Notes: generated from the sequence alone by a model not told the origin. A DNA stretch of 64,000 nucleotides from Acanthosepion pharaonis (GCA_903632075.3 CAHIKZ030004282.1:791001-855000), one strand, 5' to 3'; numbered from the stretch's first letter, positions 1 through 10,800 are shown. Program-made: numbers and translations.

Positions 1-437
1 AGTCACTTTCTCACAGACGCGCCGTCGCCTCTCTCTGTCTGTTTTACAAATACTTTCATGGCAATTGCTCCGAGGAGCTGCATTCGCTGGTTCCCAGACT
101 TCATGAGTTCAAGCCCCCTACGAGGCTGGCATTGTGCTCTCACCCCATCACTGTCGAAAGTCCTAAATGTAGCCGTCTCTTCTACTCCAATAGCTTCATG
201 TCTCGCACCTCTCGCCTGTGGAACTCCCTTCCCTATTCCAGTTTCCCTGAGAGCTATAATCTCCAGCTATTCAAATGTAATGTCAATCGACATCTCCAGT
301 TACCTTGATCTATCCACTACCCTTCTCCTCATCCTTTCTTCTATCACTCCTATCTGATCTTGCTCCAAATTTTCTGTAACCCCTTGCGTCCTAGTGGCTT
401 CCCGCCTTGCTTGGGGTGAAACGCTTAAAAAAAAATA
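1..437 (+). mobile_element. LINE-A non-LTR retrotransposon, 3' end
   Basis: This is the C-terminal end of a non-LTR reverse transcriptase ORF plus its 3' end. In shifted frames one reads SHRRAVASL-type, HEFK, SRLWNSLP and LFKCNVNRHLQ segments, which are typical of the region after the RT domain in jockey-like LINEs. The element ends in a GGGGTGAAACGCTT-(A)n tail. Near-identical sequence recurs at 47470-47995, so this is one family, called LINE-A here. It is 5' truncated by the window edge and frameshifted, so it is not functional. The clade assignment is inference. Confidence 0.8.
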
Positions 438-641
438 GTATAACAAACTTTGTGAACACTGAATTCTAAAGTTGTTGTTACCTAGGGAAGGTTACTGAAT
501 AGAATAATCAAACGAAGGTTGATAATGAACGATAATACTTAGGACAAGAACAACACATATAAGATTCGCCAGCGGCGAGCAGAAGATGTAGTTAACTGCT
601 AGAAGTGAATCAAGTATATGCTACAATAAATCTCAAACTTT
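438..641 (-). other. T-rich body of a putative LTR/promoter repeat
   Basis: No gene is visible. Read on the minus strand, this stretch follows the GC-rich 235-bp units at 642-1120 and ends in an AACAAC-type terminus. The + strand element at 14600-14900 has the same order and a similar end. I infer one repeat family with promoter-like monomers followed by a T-rich body, but termini and target duplications were not found. Confidence 0.3.
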
Positions 642-1120
642 AGGACATCTACCAATCGCCCCACGCGGTCAGATGCGGCACAATGCCGAATTTAATGTGA
701 AGTATCCGAGCCCGTAGCCTCGGCCAAAAATTCCCCATAGACCCCGTATAAAACTGGGCCAGGTAGTTGTTTCCTCAAGACAAGATTCTACCCTTCGACA
801 TAGCATCGTCTGGGGATCTTCTCTGCCCGGAAGCAGAGAGTTTGACCAGCACAGATAGAGACGAATCTCCGACTGTAGAATATCTACCAACCGCTCCACG
901 AGGTCAGACGTGGCACAAGGCCGAATTTAATGTGGGGTATGCGAACCCATAGGCTCGGCCAAAAATTCTACGTTGACTTCGTATAAAACGGGGTCGGGTA
1001 GCTTTTTCTCGATACGAGACTCTGCCCTTCGACATAGCCGCGTGTGGGGACCCTCTCTGCCAGGAAGCAGAGAGTTTGACCAGCACGGCTGGAGACGAAT
1101 CTCCGACTGCAGACCAACAT
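642..1120 (+). repeat. Two tandem 235-bp GC-rich units (T family)
   Basis: Two direct copies with a period of 235 bp: GGCACAATGCC at 677 matches GGCACAAGGCC at 912. Each unit holds CTCGGCCAAAAATT, a TATAAAAC box, CTCTGCCCTTCGACATAG, and GCAGAGAGTTTGACCAGCAC. They are richer in G+C and CpG than the surroundings. Diverged copies lie at 14330-14600 and 51900-52420 on the other strand. They could be LTR U3 repeats or 5'-UTR promoter monomers of a retroelement. Short ORFs here are not protein-like. Confidence 0.65.
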
Positions 1121-2699
1121 ACAGTATTTACTACTGTATTTATGTGAATGGGGACATACCTATTATTATCATCCATAGGTGTTGTGGTACGATCCACCTA
1201 ATTTACATAGTGGAGTACCGACCATATAAATATGGTTGGTACCGGGAAGACGGGGGAGGAAGATGAGATCCAATCCAGAGACTCTGCCCGACTGCGACTA
1301 AGTCAACCCATTCTACAGGAACGGTCTTCCCAAGAATATACCAAACTATCTGTAAATATTGTGTACACGTTCTTGTGTCAATACATTTTGTTTAAGTACA
1401 TTTTGTGTTGTATTATTATTATTCCATGCTTTATTCAAGTTTCAACAATAGATATGCTACAACAAAAATTATGGCATGCAAATTCAAATCAGTTTCAAAA
1501 TATCTTTTTATTTTATTTCCTTGAATATGCAGAAGTTTTATTTAACAGCTGAAGACCAGTTAAAATAGTTGGGATATAAAGTAACAATCAAAATGACGAT
1601 ACATTTCAAAACTAACGAAAAACGAATGAAAATATTGCATGTTATTTCTAAATAATTTAAGAGTATTACTAGAAATCTAAAAACTAAAGAAGACCAGATC
1701 AGCAATATAGATTAAAAGTGGGACTAAATTTCATTAAAAAAATTTAATGGGACCTAATTTCATTCATAAATAAATTAGAAACCAACTGCATTATATAATA
1801 AAAAAAAAGTAGTTCATAAAAAGGTTACCAATTACGTTAAAAAAAGAATAGAGCCCAAGTACTTAAAAAAAAATAGTACCCAGTTACGTTAATAAAAATG
1901 CAACCCATTAATGTATAATGGTTAAAATAGCCTACTTATTTTTATTACGTAAGAATCTCAAAATAATGAGCGGCTTTTTTTTTTGTCATTCAACCACTGT
2001 GTGTATAACCAACGGTCGACTGTCGTTTCAACCGACACGATGACATCAGAATCTAGAGCAAAGGGCATGTCTGATCACTTGACCTCTGAATGTGAGCCAA
2101 TGGTGAGACGAAGGTCGTGCATTTTCTCCAACTAATCTTTATGGTACTTAGCAATTACGACATCGTCAAGATCACAGGAAAATATTTGAAAATATTTTCT
2201 AAAGCTATTTTGCGTACAGCAGAACTATCTACTCTTACCAAATTTTATATTAAGCCTTAAACAAAATAAAAAAAATCTATGGGTCATAATTACTCAGTGC
2301 AGTTAGAAGCTGTTCATATGTGAAAAGAGGCGTAAGCAATCGTCTTACATATCCCAAATACATTCGACAAGACTTAACACGCGGACAGGATGCTACGTGG
2401 ACTGTCAAACTATGAATTTTTGGGGAGAGTTTTCGCGATTGTCAAGTCCTCATGTACTTGTCAATTGTTATCGTGCATAACTGAGTCTATGATTAATAAC
2501 AAGACATCAGTTGGTGGACGTAGAGGAGTATAATTCATACCCCTTGTCGTTCTGTAGGGTTTTTTGAGATCATCAACACAATTCTTGATAATAGACTTAT
2601 ATATCTGTTGCAAAAGTTATTAAACTAGGGGCGGGGAAGGGTCTGCTGTGGACAGACATACAACAAAATTTGGTTCATTATAATTTCTATCTCTCTCTT
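1121..2699. other. AT-rich intergenic sequence, no gene seen
   Basis: I see no gene, convincing transposon end or structured repeat here. The stretch 1560-1980 is strongly AT-rich with short A-runs. The stretch 2000-2640 is more mixed but gives no recognisable protein in any frame. Confidence 0.6.
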
Positions 2700-2714
2700 C
2701 TCATATATATATAC

Positions 2715-2748
<34 letters not shown>

Positions 2749-2758
2749 ATATATATAA

Positions 2759-2804
<46 letters not shown>

Positions 2805-2948
2805 GGATATATAGAAAATAGGAAAGAACTCGTTAGGTAATAATCCAAAAGTCCTTTAGTATTTTTGTTATTATTTAAAAAAACAGTGCTCGATACAAAA
2901 AAGTAGACCCTAAATATAATTATTTATTTAAAAATGATTCCATCTAAA

Positions 2949-3005
<57 letters not shown>
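2700..3005. repeat. (TA)n/(TG)n compound microsatellites
   Basis: Alternating (TA)n and (TG)n runs lie at 2705-2803. A pure (TA)n run lies at about 2953-3005. Between them is a fragment with GTGCTCGATACA, a mark shared with other repeats that adjoin (TA)n in this window (3069, 30893). Confidence 0.9.
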
Positions 3006-3008
<3 letters not shown>

Positions 3009-3059
3009 AGTATATGATTGTGTATACGGAATATATTCCAATAATCAACTATTACTATT

Positions 3060-3252
3060 CTTAAAAGAGTGCTCAATACAGAGTAGAGCGAATATAAAAT
3101 TCTACAATCAAGTGATGATGTTGAATATAGATTGTAGAATTCTACAATCTACATTTAACATCATCACTTGATAAAACACCATAGGTGTTGAAACAAAATG
3201 GCTATTTTTGTAGTGATTTTATAACATATGTATGTTATAATTTTTAAATAAA

Positions 3253-3292
<40 letters not shown>
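3060..3292. repeat. R-type dispersed repeat with a perfect palindrome and (TA)n tail
   Basis: Positions 3109-3170 form an almost perfect 62-bp palindrome centred on GAATTC. After it comes a unit with GGTGTTGAAACAAAATGG and TTATAACATA/TATGTTATAA, then (TA)n at 3257-3292. The same unit occurs at 30885-31070 and 56400-56520, each time against a (TA)n array. I infer a mobile repeat that carries or targets TA microsatellites. Confidence 0.7.
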
Positions 3293-3300
<8 letters not shown>

Positions 3301-3435
3301 GGTGGATAAAGTGGGAAGAAAAAAGAGAGAAGAAGATAAAGAGGTAGAAAGAGGAAGTAGGAGAAATATATTATGACTAGGGTCAAATTAAACAAAGTAC
3401 ATCTTTCGGATCTATTTTAGACAAAATTTTGTTGT

Positions 3436-3877
3436 ATGATGTCTTCAGTCTGGGGAGTTAGGTTGCCAGATGTAAGGGGTGATGTGGTCGCAGAAATTAT
3501 CTGTCATCCATGACTGGGTTCTACTGCTTGTGCGCAGAGTCATTTTGCCAGTCATAGAGTCTTCTAGCAGCCACCCTCTTGAACCAGGACAGTACTACCT
3601 TCTCTAGGCATTTGATGATGTAGGCCTCCATGTCGAATCAAAGGTCCCCACCGTCAAATTCGGGAGTTCTTTTCTTGTCAGAACGATCAGAGAGATTTTC
3701 GCGAAATGCCGTACCTTCGTAATCACCATTAGAATCATGCAACTCTTTCGAAATCCTCTACACTATCCTCAGATGAACACCCGAAGACTCTGAAATGTTC
3801 GAATTAGAGCTCCTGGCGCGAATTCCAAGCAGTACGTCATACCGTTTCCAAATTTCTGGTGCAATGAATTGCGTCAT
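3436..3877 (-). pseudogene. IS630/Tc1/mariner-superfamily transposase relic, internally deleted
   Basis: On the minus strand an ATG at 3877 opens a frame that reads MTQFIAPEIWKRYDVLLG, then a YEGTAFRENLSDRSDKKRTP segment typical of the N-terminal DNA-binding part. It then jumps directly to KCLEKVVLSWFKRVAAxRLY, WQNDSA and SWMTDNFCDHITP, which belong to the catalytic core around the second catalytic Asp. The first catalytic region is missing, so there is an internal deletion. Stops and frameshifts are also present. The family is recalled as abundant in octopus and other invertebrate genomes. It cannot be active. Sequence similarity alone supports the call. Confidence 0.75.
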
Positions 3878-4006
3878 GGTGTTTTTTTTTTCACACAGGC
3901 GGTGTCCAAATGACCTTAATATACTAAACAGTCGACAAAATCAAAAACAAATAATGCGTATGCGCCAAATCAAATATAAAGATGGCGACAGTTTACTCAA
4001 TGCACC

Positions 4007-4056
<50 letters not shown>

Positions 4057-4400
4057 CCGTTAGAAAAAGCAAGATAATCAATCCAAATAAATAAATGAAG
4101 TAATAAACAAATTAAGAACTGCTCCCGCCCAAATAATAGTTAGAATAAACTACAGGAATCAACCCCAAAATTGAATAAATATCTTTAATTATCTTCCCAA
4201 AAGCAAACCAAAACTATTAAATAAGCGATATAAACAATTTTTTACAACGTAATTAAAACTCCGATTAAAATAAAAATAAATAAGATAAAAAATAAAAATA
4301 AATAAAAAACAAGCAAAATAATTTAACCCAAATATACAAATAAATAAACGGCTTCCGGCAAAATAACCGCCAAAATAGACTACCCACAATGCACCACTGA
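3878..4400. other. No gene; (CT)n/(TA)n tract and AT-rich DNA
   Basis: A (CT)n-(TA)n microsatellite lies at about 4008-4055. The remainder is A-rich. Long minus-strand frames at 4189-4497 are hydrophobic only because the DNA is AT-rich and are not supported as genes. Confidence 0.6.
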
Positions 4401-4409
4401 CCCGTATAT

Positions 4410-4576
4410 ATAAACAGCCGAGAAAACCAACAACACTCGTGGCCTGACGATTGCATCTAACATGAAACAGCCTGTCGTCTCTAAGTGTTGACTTCAATGT
4501 TCACTTTTATATTTACACATGCTCTGATATTGAGCACTTTATCCCATAAATATAGCACACCTTAAGAGTATATTTC

Positions 4577-4621
<45 letters not shown>
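4410..4621. repeat. P-type repeat, single arm, with (TA)n tail
   Basis: This arm begins CCTGACGATTGCATCTAACA-like, passes through CTCTAAGTGTTGACTTC and GTTCACTTTTATATTTACAC, and ends at ATTTCTTCATA followed by (TA)n. Both arms of the same sequence form the palindromes at 5469-5586 and about 45045-45190, and a single arm occurs at 27663-27806. Confidence 0.75.
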
Positions 4622-4623
<2 letters not shown>

Positions 4624-4792
4624 TCCATAAAGTTTGTGTGCACTTTAAAACATTTATAACTTTATTTGTATTTGCGATATAATAGAGGCTCATGTAGATA
4701 TATTTGTGCATATATTTTTCCATCTTTTGCAGATGAAACTAATCCATGTTTGTAGAATATTTACAGTAAAACGTGGGATGAACACTGGGAGG

Positions 4793-5145
4793 GATAAGGG
4801 AGACAATGAGAAGATACATGCAAATGGTGAGAGAAGAGTAGAGGGATGAAATAATGGATAACTGTAGTGGTCAACACGCATTGAATTTCCATGGGTTCAG
4901 CCTATAAGATAAGGGAGACAATGAGAAGATACATGCAAATATTGAGTGGAGAGCAGAAACCTGATACAATGGATGATGTTATTGGTCAACACCCACTGAA
5001 TTTCTGTGAGTCCAGCTAGTAAACTAAGAAAGAGAATGAAAAGATAGGGACAAATCGTGAGAGAAAAGTAGTGCCATGACACAATGGGCTATCTTAGTCG
5101 TCAACACCTATAGAATCTACATGCGTCCAGCCAGTAAGATTATTA
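4793..5145. repeat. Tandem repeat, about 115-bp unit, 3 copies
   Basis: GATAAGGGAGACAATGAGAA starts at 4793 and again at 4908, with a more diverged third copy near 5023. Each unit also holds GGTCAACACxC and a GAATTTC(C/T)(A/G)TG block. There is no coding potential. The repeat origin is unknown. Confidence 0.8.
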
Positions 5146-5344
5146 GGTACTATCAGAAATTATCTACATCTGTATTTGAATTATAATATATGTAATAAAA
5201 AGACATTTCTTTATCTGACAATAATTTTAGTAATCAAATTAACATAAGTGATTTCCTACTTCTATTGTTTTCTTTTTGCAGATTACTTGCAGCTATATAC
5301 ATATATATATATTAGACTAAGCGTAGATAATTGAATAAATAATA

Positions 5345-5395
5345 ATAATAATAATAAATAATACGTTAAACGCTTCGTCCTTCGAAAAGACTTCT
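5345..5395 (-). ncRNA. Degenerate hammerhead-like motif
   Basis: The minus strand reads CTGAAGA, one extra A, a GTC/GAC-closed stem II, GAA, then GCGT-TTA-ACGT as a short stem III. This is the same order as the better copy at 53515-53595. Stem I pairing is not visible, because the 3' side runs into an ATT-rich microsatellite. The first base of stem III is G instead of A. Probably inactive. Confidence 0.4.
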
Positions 5396-5428
5396 TCAGT
5401 CTAGCAAGGTTTTTTTATCGAATATAAT

Positions 5429-5430
<2 letters not shown>

Positions 5431-5469
<39 letters not shown>

Positions 5470-5663
5470 TGAACATAAGTCAACACTTAGAGGCGACAGT
5501 CTGTTTCATGTTATATGCAATCGTCAGGCCTGACGATTGCATATAGCATGAAACAGACTGAACTAAGTGTTGACTTCTATGTTCACTTTTATATTTACAC
5601 ACGCTCTATCTCTGATATTGAGCACTTTATCCCATAAATATAGCACACCTTAAGACTATATTT

Positions 5664-5731
<68 letters not shown>

Positions 5732-5742
5732 ATATATATAGA
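5431..5742. repeat. P-type palindrome flanked by (TA)n and (TG)n
   Basis: The two arms at about 5469-5527 and 5530-5586 are inverted copies meeting at GTCAGGCCTGAC. The right arm continues through TTCACTTTTATATTTACAC and CCCATAAATATAGCACACC to a (TA)n-(TG)n array at about 5668-5742. The left arm abuts (TA)n at 5431-5466. The sequence could form a cruciform or long RNA hairpin. Confidence 0.85.
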
Positions 5743-5746
5743 CCAG

Positions 5747-6370
5747 GTGTAACTGCAAAATTGTCCAAAATCGTGTAACAGCATAACTGTCCAACCCACA
5801 AAATGTTTAATATGTAAAAATCCACTAAACTAAGTGAGTTTCTTTTTTCCCAGGATTTCAGATAAGACGTTTAGCTATCTTGACACGATTTGTCGTAATA
5901 GGCACTGAAAAACCCTTTGAGTTATTCACCTAAAAACAGAGCAGATCCGCTGTCTTCCAAACTAGTGAGAGGAAAAAGATCATTCAGGCCTCCAGTAATG
6001 GTACCGTCATTCATACCCTGCTTTCCATCTTCAAAGTCCATTCAAGAACCATCAAGGGAACGGTGAATAAGGTTTAAATAGAGGGAACATTGGAGACGAA
6101 AACTGGATCAGGAGGTCACAACAGGAAGAGGGATCATCATTTCAACATACAGCTAAAGAGGTCAATTAGAAAAGATCCAACTCATTCCATGAGACATTTA
6201 GCATTAGAAAGGAATTTAAGCTATGACAGTCCATGGAGCAGTGAAAAGAGACTTGAAAATGAAATCGTATGTGAAACCAGTGAAGCAACGAGTTACTCCA
6301 GGACAGAAACATAGAAGGTTAGAGAGGGCGAAGATCATCTTGAATAAATTGGCAAATGATCCTGGAATAA

Positions 6371-6452
<82 letters not shown>

Positions 6453-6752
6453 CTTTATGTCAATACGCCATGAGCTTCCGATCCTTAGCTATGATTAATT
6501 AATGATGAACATGTCATTTTCGTTTATGATCGATTTCATCAGTGTTCTTCTGTTGAGCTTGGAGAGTAATACATCCTTACTATTCAAAGTAGAGTCAAAT
6601 AGTGTTATAAAAACCTTGGAGAATTCCAGAATTCCAGTAAGATATCATTAATCATTTCTACGATGCAACGGTTCAGAGCTTAATTTAACAATTGGACAGT
6701 TTTTTTTTCTTTTACACGATTTGGACAATTTTACTGTTACGCCCGGTATATA
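5747..6752 (+). mobile_element. Nonautonomous Tc1/mariner-like element with terminal inverted repeats
   Basis: The left end reads ACCAGGTGTAACTGCAAAA and the right end, reverse-complemented, ACCGGGCGTAACAGTAAAA. Both continue with TTGTCC and a CGTGTAA block, giving inverted ends of about 50 bp next to TA. Inside is a fragment of a transposase DNA-binding domain (6082-6372) and a (TA)n/(TG)n array (6374-6450). Related copies lie at 33187-33745 and 42664-43243. The catalytic domain is absent, so mobility would need a transposase from elsewhere. Confidence 0.75.
6082..6372 (+). pseudogene. Transposase N-terminal (HTH) fragment
   Basis: Across two frames one reads KRSIRKDPTHSMRHLA, then VHGAVKRDLKMKSYVKP and VTPGQKHRRLERAKIILNK. 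This pattern (SMR..A..., VKRDL.MKSY, R.ERAK.ILN) is typical of the paired-type helix-turn-helix domain of Tc1/mariner transposases. The fragment is frameshifted and ends in a TA microsatellite; no DDE core follows. It lies inside the 5747-6752 element. Reverse-strand copies of the same fragment occur at about 42930-43110. Confidence 0.7.
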
Positions 6753-6984
6753 TATATATATATATATATATGGGAAGGATCAAGTACAAGAAAAGTCAGT
6801 TATAACTCTACATCGAATCTTACTGCCACATTATGTTGAAATGAAGTTAAGCAATGTTCACCCTGCGCTGTACATTGATGGGTGGCTGACTGGGAATACC
6901 AGGTACTATAATTTTTGATGTGTCGTTGATAAAATGGATAATGACTGGGAAATTTTAATTGTAATGCAGAGTTTCAATTACAGT

Positions 6985-7070
6985 TGGGTTTGTTATATTC
7001 ACTTACGCGCAAATACCCTTGAATAACATTTGAATCGACCTCTCTCCCCAGCTATGGATTAATTAGTAAG
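6985..7070 (+). repeat. S1 SINE tail fragment
   Basis: TTCACTTACGCGCAAATACCC followed by a CAGCTATGGATTA block matches the body of the S1 SINE copies at 15165-15330 and 17772-18070. The tRNA-like head is missing. Confidence 0.6.
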
Positions 7071-7929
7071 ACTTGTATCAGTAACTAATTAATTTTTTTT
7101 TTAAATTCTTAAAATCTAAAAATATTTTCTGGCTTTAAATAATCTGGAAATGGGTGATAACCCGTAAAAATGAACAAACAATCAAACATGAATGAACGGT
7201 ACCTTTTCAAACAATTTTGCTAATCTATAAAACATAGTTATATACCCCATCGGATTTGTATTGATCTTTTTTTTTTTGTAATTCTGAGCGTAAATATCGT
7301 ATTCCTTGTTCCAGTGTCGTTAATTGGATAAGAAATAGGACAAGAATAGTTATTGTCCTATTTCCTGTCCAATTCAGCTGTCCAGGAAAAGAAATGGTGA
7401 GGCGTGCTCACGTCTTATATTAACTACCCTAATCTTAACGCTTCTCATTCGTGATTTCATATTGATTATGTTTCCTCATTCCATTAATATCACACTATAA
7501 ACACAAAAGGCGATGAGATCCCTTAGGTTGAGATGAAATCACTGGGTCACATGACCGTCATATAGTGCCGAAAGTCGTGAGTCAGTCATTCATCTTCCAA
7601 GAGTCAAACCAATCAGTTTTTTTTTTTTTTTTTTTTTTTTACCCGGGCGATGCAAAGAAATAGCAGATAAATCTGGTCGGCTCGAATCTGGAATCCTAAA
7701 TATGGCTTCTCCAGAAACACAGAATAATCTCCGGCAGCTCCAATTCACGATTATAAGTAAATGCCCTATCTTTTCGACCCTTTTCCCACTGCTTGTTGCA
7801 TAGACATATGTTGTAGTTTCTCTGTATAGGATAAATATAAATAGGTGTATATAATTTTGTGTGTAACTTAACGGAATAAAACCCTTTCTGAGAACAAAGC
7901 ATGTCTATCATACCTTTTCTTTCAGCTAT
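7071..7929. other. No gene; contains a 21-bp-arm hairpin
   Basis: Arms at 7323-7343 and 7353-7373 are inverted copies with two mismatches and a 9-base loop. A T-run of about 24 lies at 7618-7640. The 71-codon frame at 7696-7911 shows no recognisable domain. Nothing else is supported. Confidence 0.55.
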
Positions 7930-8096
7930 TCCGTTGAAATAAGGTGTTATTGTATGATGGATCCAATAATGCCTTTAATGGAGGAAATGCAAACTGGGAG
8001 AAAATTAATTTCTTCCATAGTACACACATTATTATGTTATTATATAATTGATATAATAATGCCCCTATTAGTGGAAATGCAAACTGGAAGAATATA

Positions 8097-9384
8097 TCAG
8101 GTCATCCCATAAGTTCTGTTCGAATATTGAATAAAGAAAACAAGTGACCAAATGTTACATTTAATTACAGATTCAATCAACAATGTATTTTCCCTGATTA
8201 TCTATGACTTCCTTTCATCTATTAACAAGCTTACTAATTCCATTACTGTAAAATTCTTTTGGCTTTGATTCGAAGAACTCACAAATGTCAGTTTTAACCT
8301 CTTCCTGTGTTACAAAAGCTGTTTCTTCCAAATGATTCTGTAAGCTACGAAACAAATGGTAGTCTGAAAGAGTAAGATCGGGAGAATAAGGTGGATGAGG
8401 AATTTTCTCCCAACCAAGTTCTTCGATCTTTTGTGACGTGATTCTTTTTGTGTGGGGTCGTGCATTGTTCTGATGAAACATCACCTCTTTTCGATTCACT
8501 AGAGCAGGTCTTTTTTCCTCAAAGCTTGGTTCAAACGCTCTAATTGCTGACAGTATATTTGAGCATTAATTGTTGCATTAGGTGGTAAGAATTCAAAGTG
8601 GATTATTCCTTAGCGATCCCACCAGATTGAAAGAAGAACCTTTTGCCCATGAAGTTCCCTTCTCAGCACTGGCTGGAGTCCTTCCCCTTTACCAAGCCAC
8701 TGTCTACGACGCTTAACATTTCGATAAAAGATCCATTTTTCGTCGCCAGTCACAAGTCTATCCAAAAAAGGTGAAACAAGTTGGCGAGAATGGAGAGAAG
8801 ATCAGATGTCAACTCGGGATTTGAGGTTGTTTTCAGACAATTCATGAGGCACCCATTTTCCAAGTTTAGGAACTTTTCCAAGTTGTTGAAGATGACGATG
8901 AACAGTTGTATGGTTTGAACTGAGAACCACTGCCAATTCCTCAACTGATAAAGCAGGATTTTCTTCAAGGGCTGCTTCAAGAAGCTTTTCATCAAACTCA
9001 ACTAGACGTCCGGTTCGATCTTCATCTTCAAGGGTGAAATCTCCACCTCTGAATTTTGCAAACCATCTTCTGCAAGTTCTTTCATTCACACATTCCTCTC
9101 CATAAACTGAGTGAATGTTTCTAGCCGCTTCGGCTGCTGAGTTTCCTTTTTTGAACTCATAAAGCATTATGTGCCTCAAATGATTCTTGGGTACTTCCAT
9201 GTTAGCAGGGTTTTAATCAAACAAAATTTAATTTTATTGTTGTCTGAAATAAAATTTGATCAGTTTAAATGCATCTAAACATAAAAATAATGTTCAGCTC
9301 CATTAGACATAATAAAATACTCTTTAAATTTCGTTCATTTTAACAAAAAGTTAAAATTCGGACAGAACTTATGGAATGACCTGA
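8097..9384 (-). mobile_element. Complete mariner element (1288 bp), inactive
   Basis: The terminal inverted repeats begin TCAGGTCATCCCATAAGTTC at 8097 and, on the other strand, TCAGGTCATTCCATAAGTTC from 9384. Both ends are flanked by the TA target duplication (8095-8096, 9385-9386). The insertion splits one unit of an imperfect tandem repeat: the sister unit at 7966-8015 shows the uninterrupted context. Size, ends and target site are those of a classical mariner. Confidence 0.95.
8215..9200 (-). pseudogene. mariner transposase, broken
   Basis: The ATG at 9200 opens a 132-codon frame (MEVPKNHLRHIMLYEFKKGN) with the two helix-turn-helix regions (AAEAARNI, CRRWFAKFRGGDF, LSSNHTTVHRHLQQLGK) and the WVPHEL linker. 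An in-frame stop at 8802-8804 truncates it. Beyond the stop one still reads RLVTGDEKWI with the first catalytic Asp, then after a frameshift HQNNARPH, and YSPDLTLSDYHLF with the third catalytic Asp. Mariners have HQDNARPH here, so the second catalytic Asp is Asn (codon at 8467-8469). It therefore has three defects: stop, frameshift, catalytic substitution. Confidence 0.95.
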
Positions 9385-9386
9385 TA

Positions 9387-10194
9387 CATTTCTTCCATAG
9401 CTGAAACATTAATACCATTTGTCATTTTAACAAATTTACTCTAGAACGTCCACCTTATCGCGATCATTAACAAACTTATCAATTGGTATATGGTATGTCG
9501 TATGGCATTGTATCAGTTATAGTTAAGGTTAATAAATAACTTCGTTTATTCTATCAAATCTTTAACTAGCTGGACATTTCTTAGCATCTAAAGTCAATAA
9601 TTGTTCTTTTTTTTATTAGCGTCTAAAACCAATAATTGTTTCATTTTTGACTCACTTAAACGTGGAACAGCAACTCATGACACATCTGCTTCACATGAAG
9701 GCTGATAACTGTGGCTGGATGGTTGGTGTCGCAGTTTTTCTTCGCTCGTATCTATTTGACCATAGTCAATATCGCTTATCCACTGTACTAGAGATGTCTG
9801 TCTATAAAATCCGTTGATATGTACAATTCTCTCTTCTCAAGTATCCATCCTGATATCAGCTGATTTAAGGTCACATTTGCAGAGGTTGCTATATCAAAAT
9901 AGCAAGCAACCATTGCGATAGTACTGATTGTTTCAGCTTTTTATTTTTAGATGCAGTTTACGGGACCAAACAGTGGAAGCGCAGCCGTCGTAGCGGGAGA
10001 GGAATATATATTTTTGGCAAGATAATCCAGTTAAGTACGCATTTGTTCAGTATACGGTCTCTATACGAATTACTTAATGTCTGACGAAAGGTTCAAACGT
10101 AGTAGCTATTGAGACACAGTTCTTAGCGTTTGAAGATTGTACATTTGTCGCTACTATAGAGTAGAATACTCATTACTCAAGCTGTGAACGTTCT
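9387..10194. other. No gene seen
   Basis: AT-rich sequence with no recognisable protein, tRNA-like promoter or paired transposon ends. The first 50 bases continue the tandem repeat interrupted by the mariner element. Confidence 0.55.
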
Positions 10195-10800
10195 AACCTC
10201 GGTGCCATTGCCGAGTTTCTTTTATCATTTCACCCCCAAGCAAGGTAGTAAAGCCACTAAGACACAAGAAGTTACTGAGTGTGAAAGAATAAGAAAAAGA
10301 GAAACGTTATTAAGGAGCGAGAACAATAAAACAAGATGAATCAAGAAGACAGTAGATAAGGATTTCATTTTTGAAGATCAAAGTTGTCTGTAAAGCGAGA
10401 AGAGACATTTAACATAGAACGTACCGTTGCATTTAGTTAATTCAACTGGAAATTGATGATGACTCGGCGCTAATTTATTACAACGCATAAATTCATAAAA
10501 TCTAGATACCAGAGAAGAAAGTTCGTCAAAACAATTACCATGAAAGTATTTATAAAAATGGCACAGGAAAACTAAATTATGACGATGGGAGAGTGATTGA
10601 AGCCGAGATGCCAGGTGAAGGTCAATAGCATTCCGGATGCTTCTTTGGATGTTATCAAGAACCTGTAAATATGTAGCAGAAGCACATGACCATAGGTGGC
10701 ATTAATCAAAGCATGGGCAAATGGTAGACTCGTAGAAATGTATGATTCCAAAGAGCAAAATTGTATGGAATAACACAGTGAGCCAACTTTCCTAGCAGCA
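10195..10800 (-). mobile_element. LINE-A 3' end, diverged
   Basis: Read on the minus strand this matches the other LINE-A tails. The + strand shows ATTTCACCCCCAAGCAAGG, the reverse of the LINE-A 3' end, then CAATTACCATGAAAGTATTT and GGGAGAGTGATTGAAGCC. It is much more diverged than the copies at 1-437 and 47470-47995, and no long frame remains. Confidence 0.7.

Noticed and set aside
4189..4497. Hydrophobic 102-codon minus-strand frame as a membrane protein
   Set aside because: It arises from A-rich DNA and extends into the P repeat arm; no start context or homologous motif.
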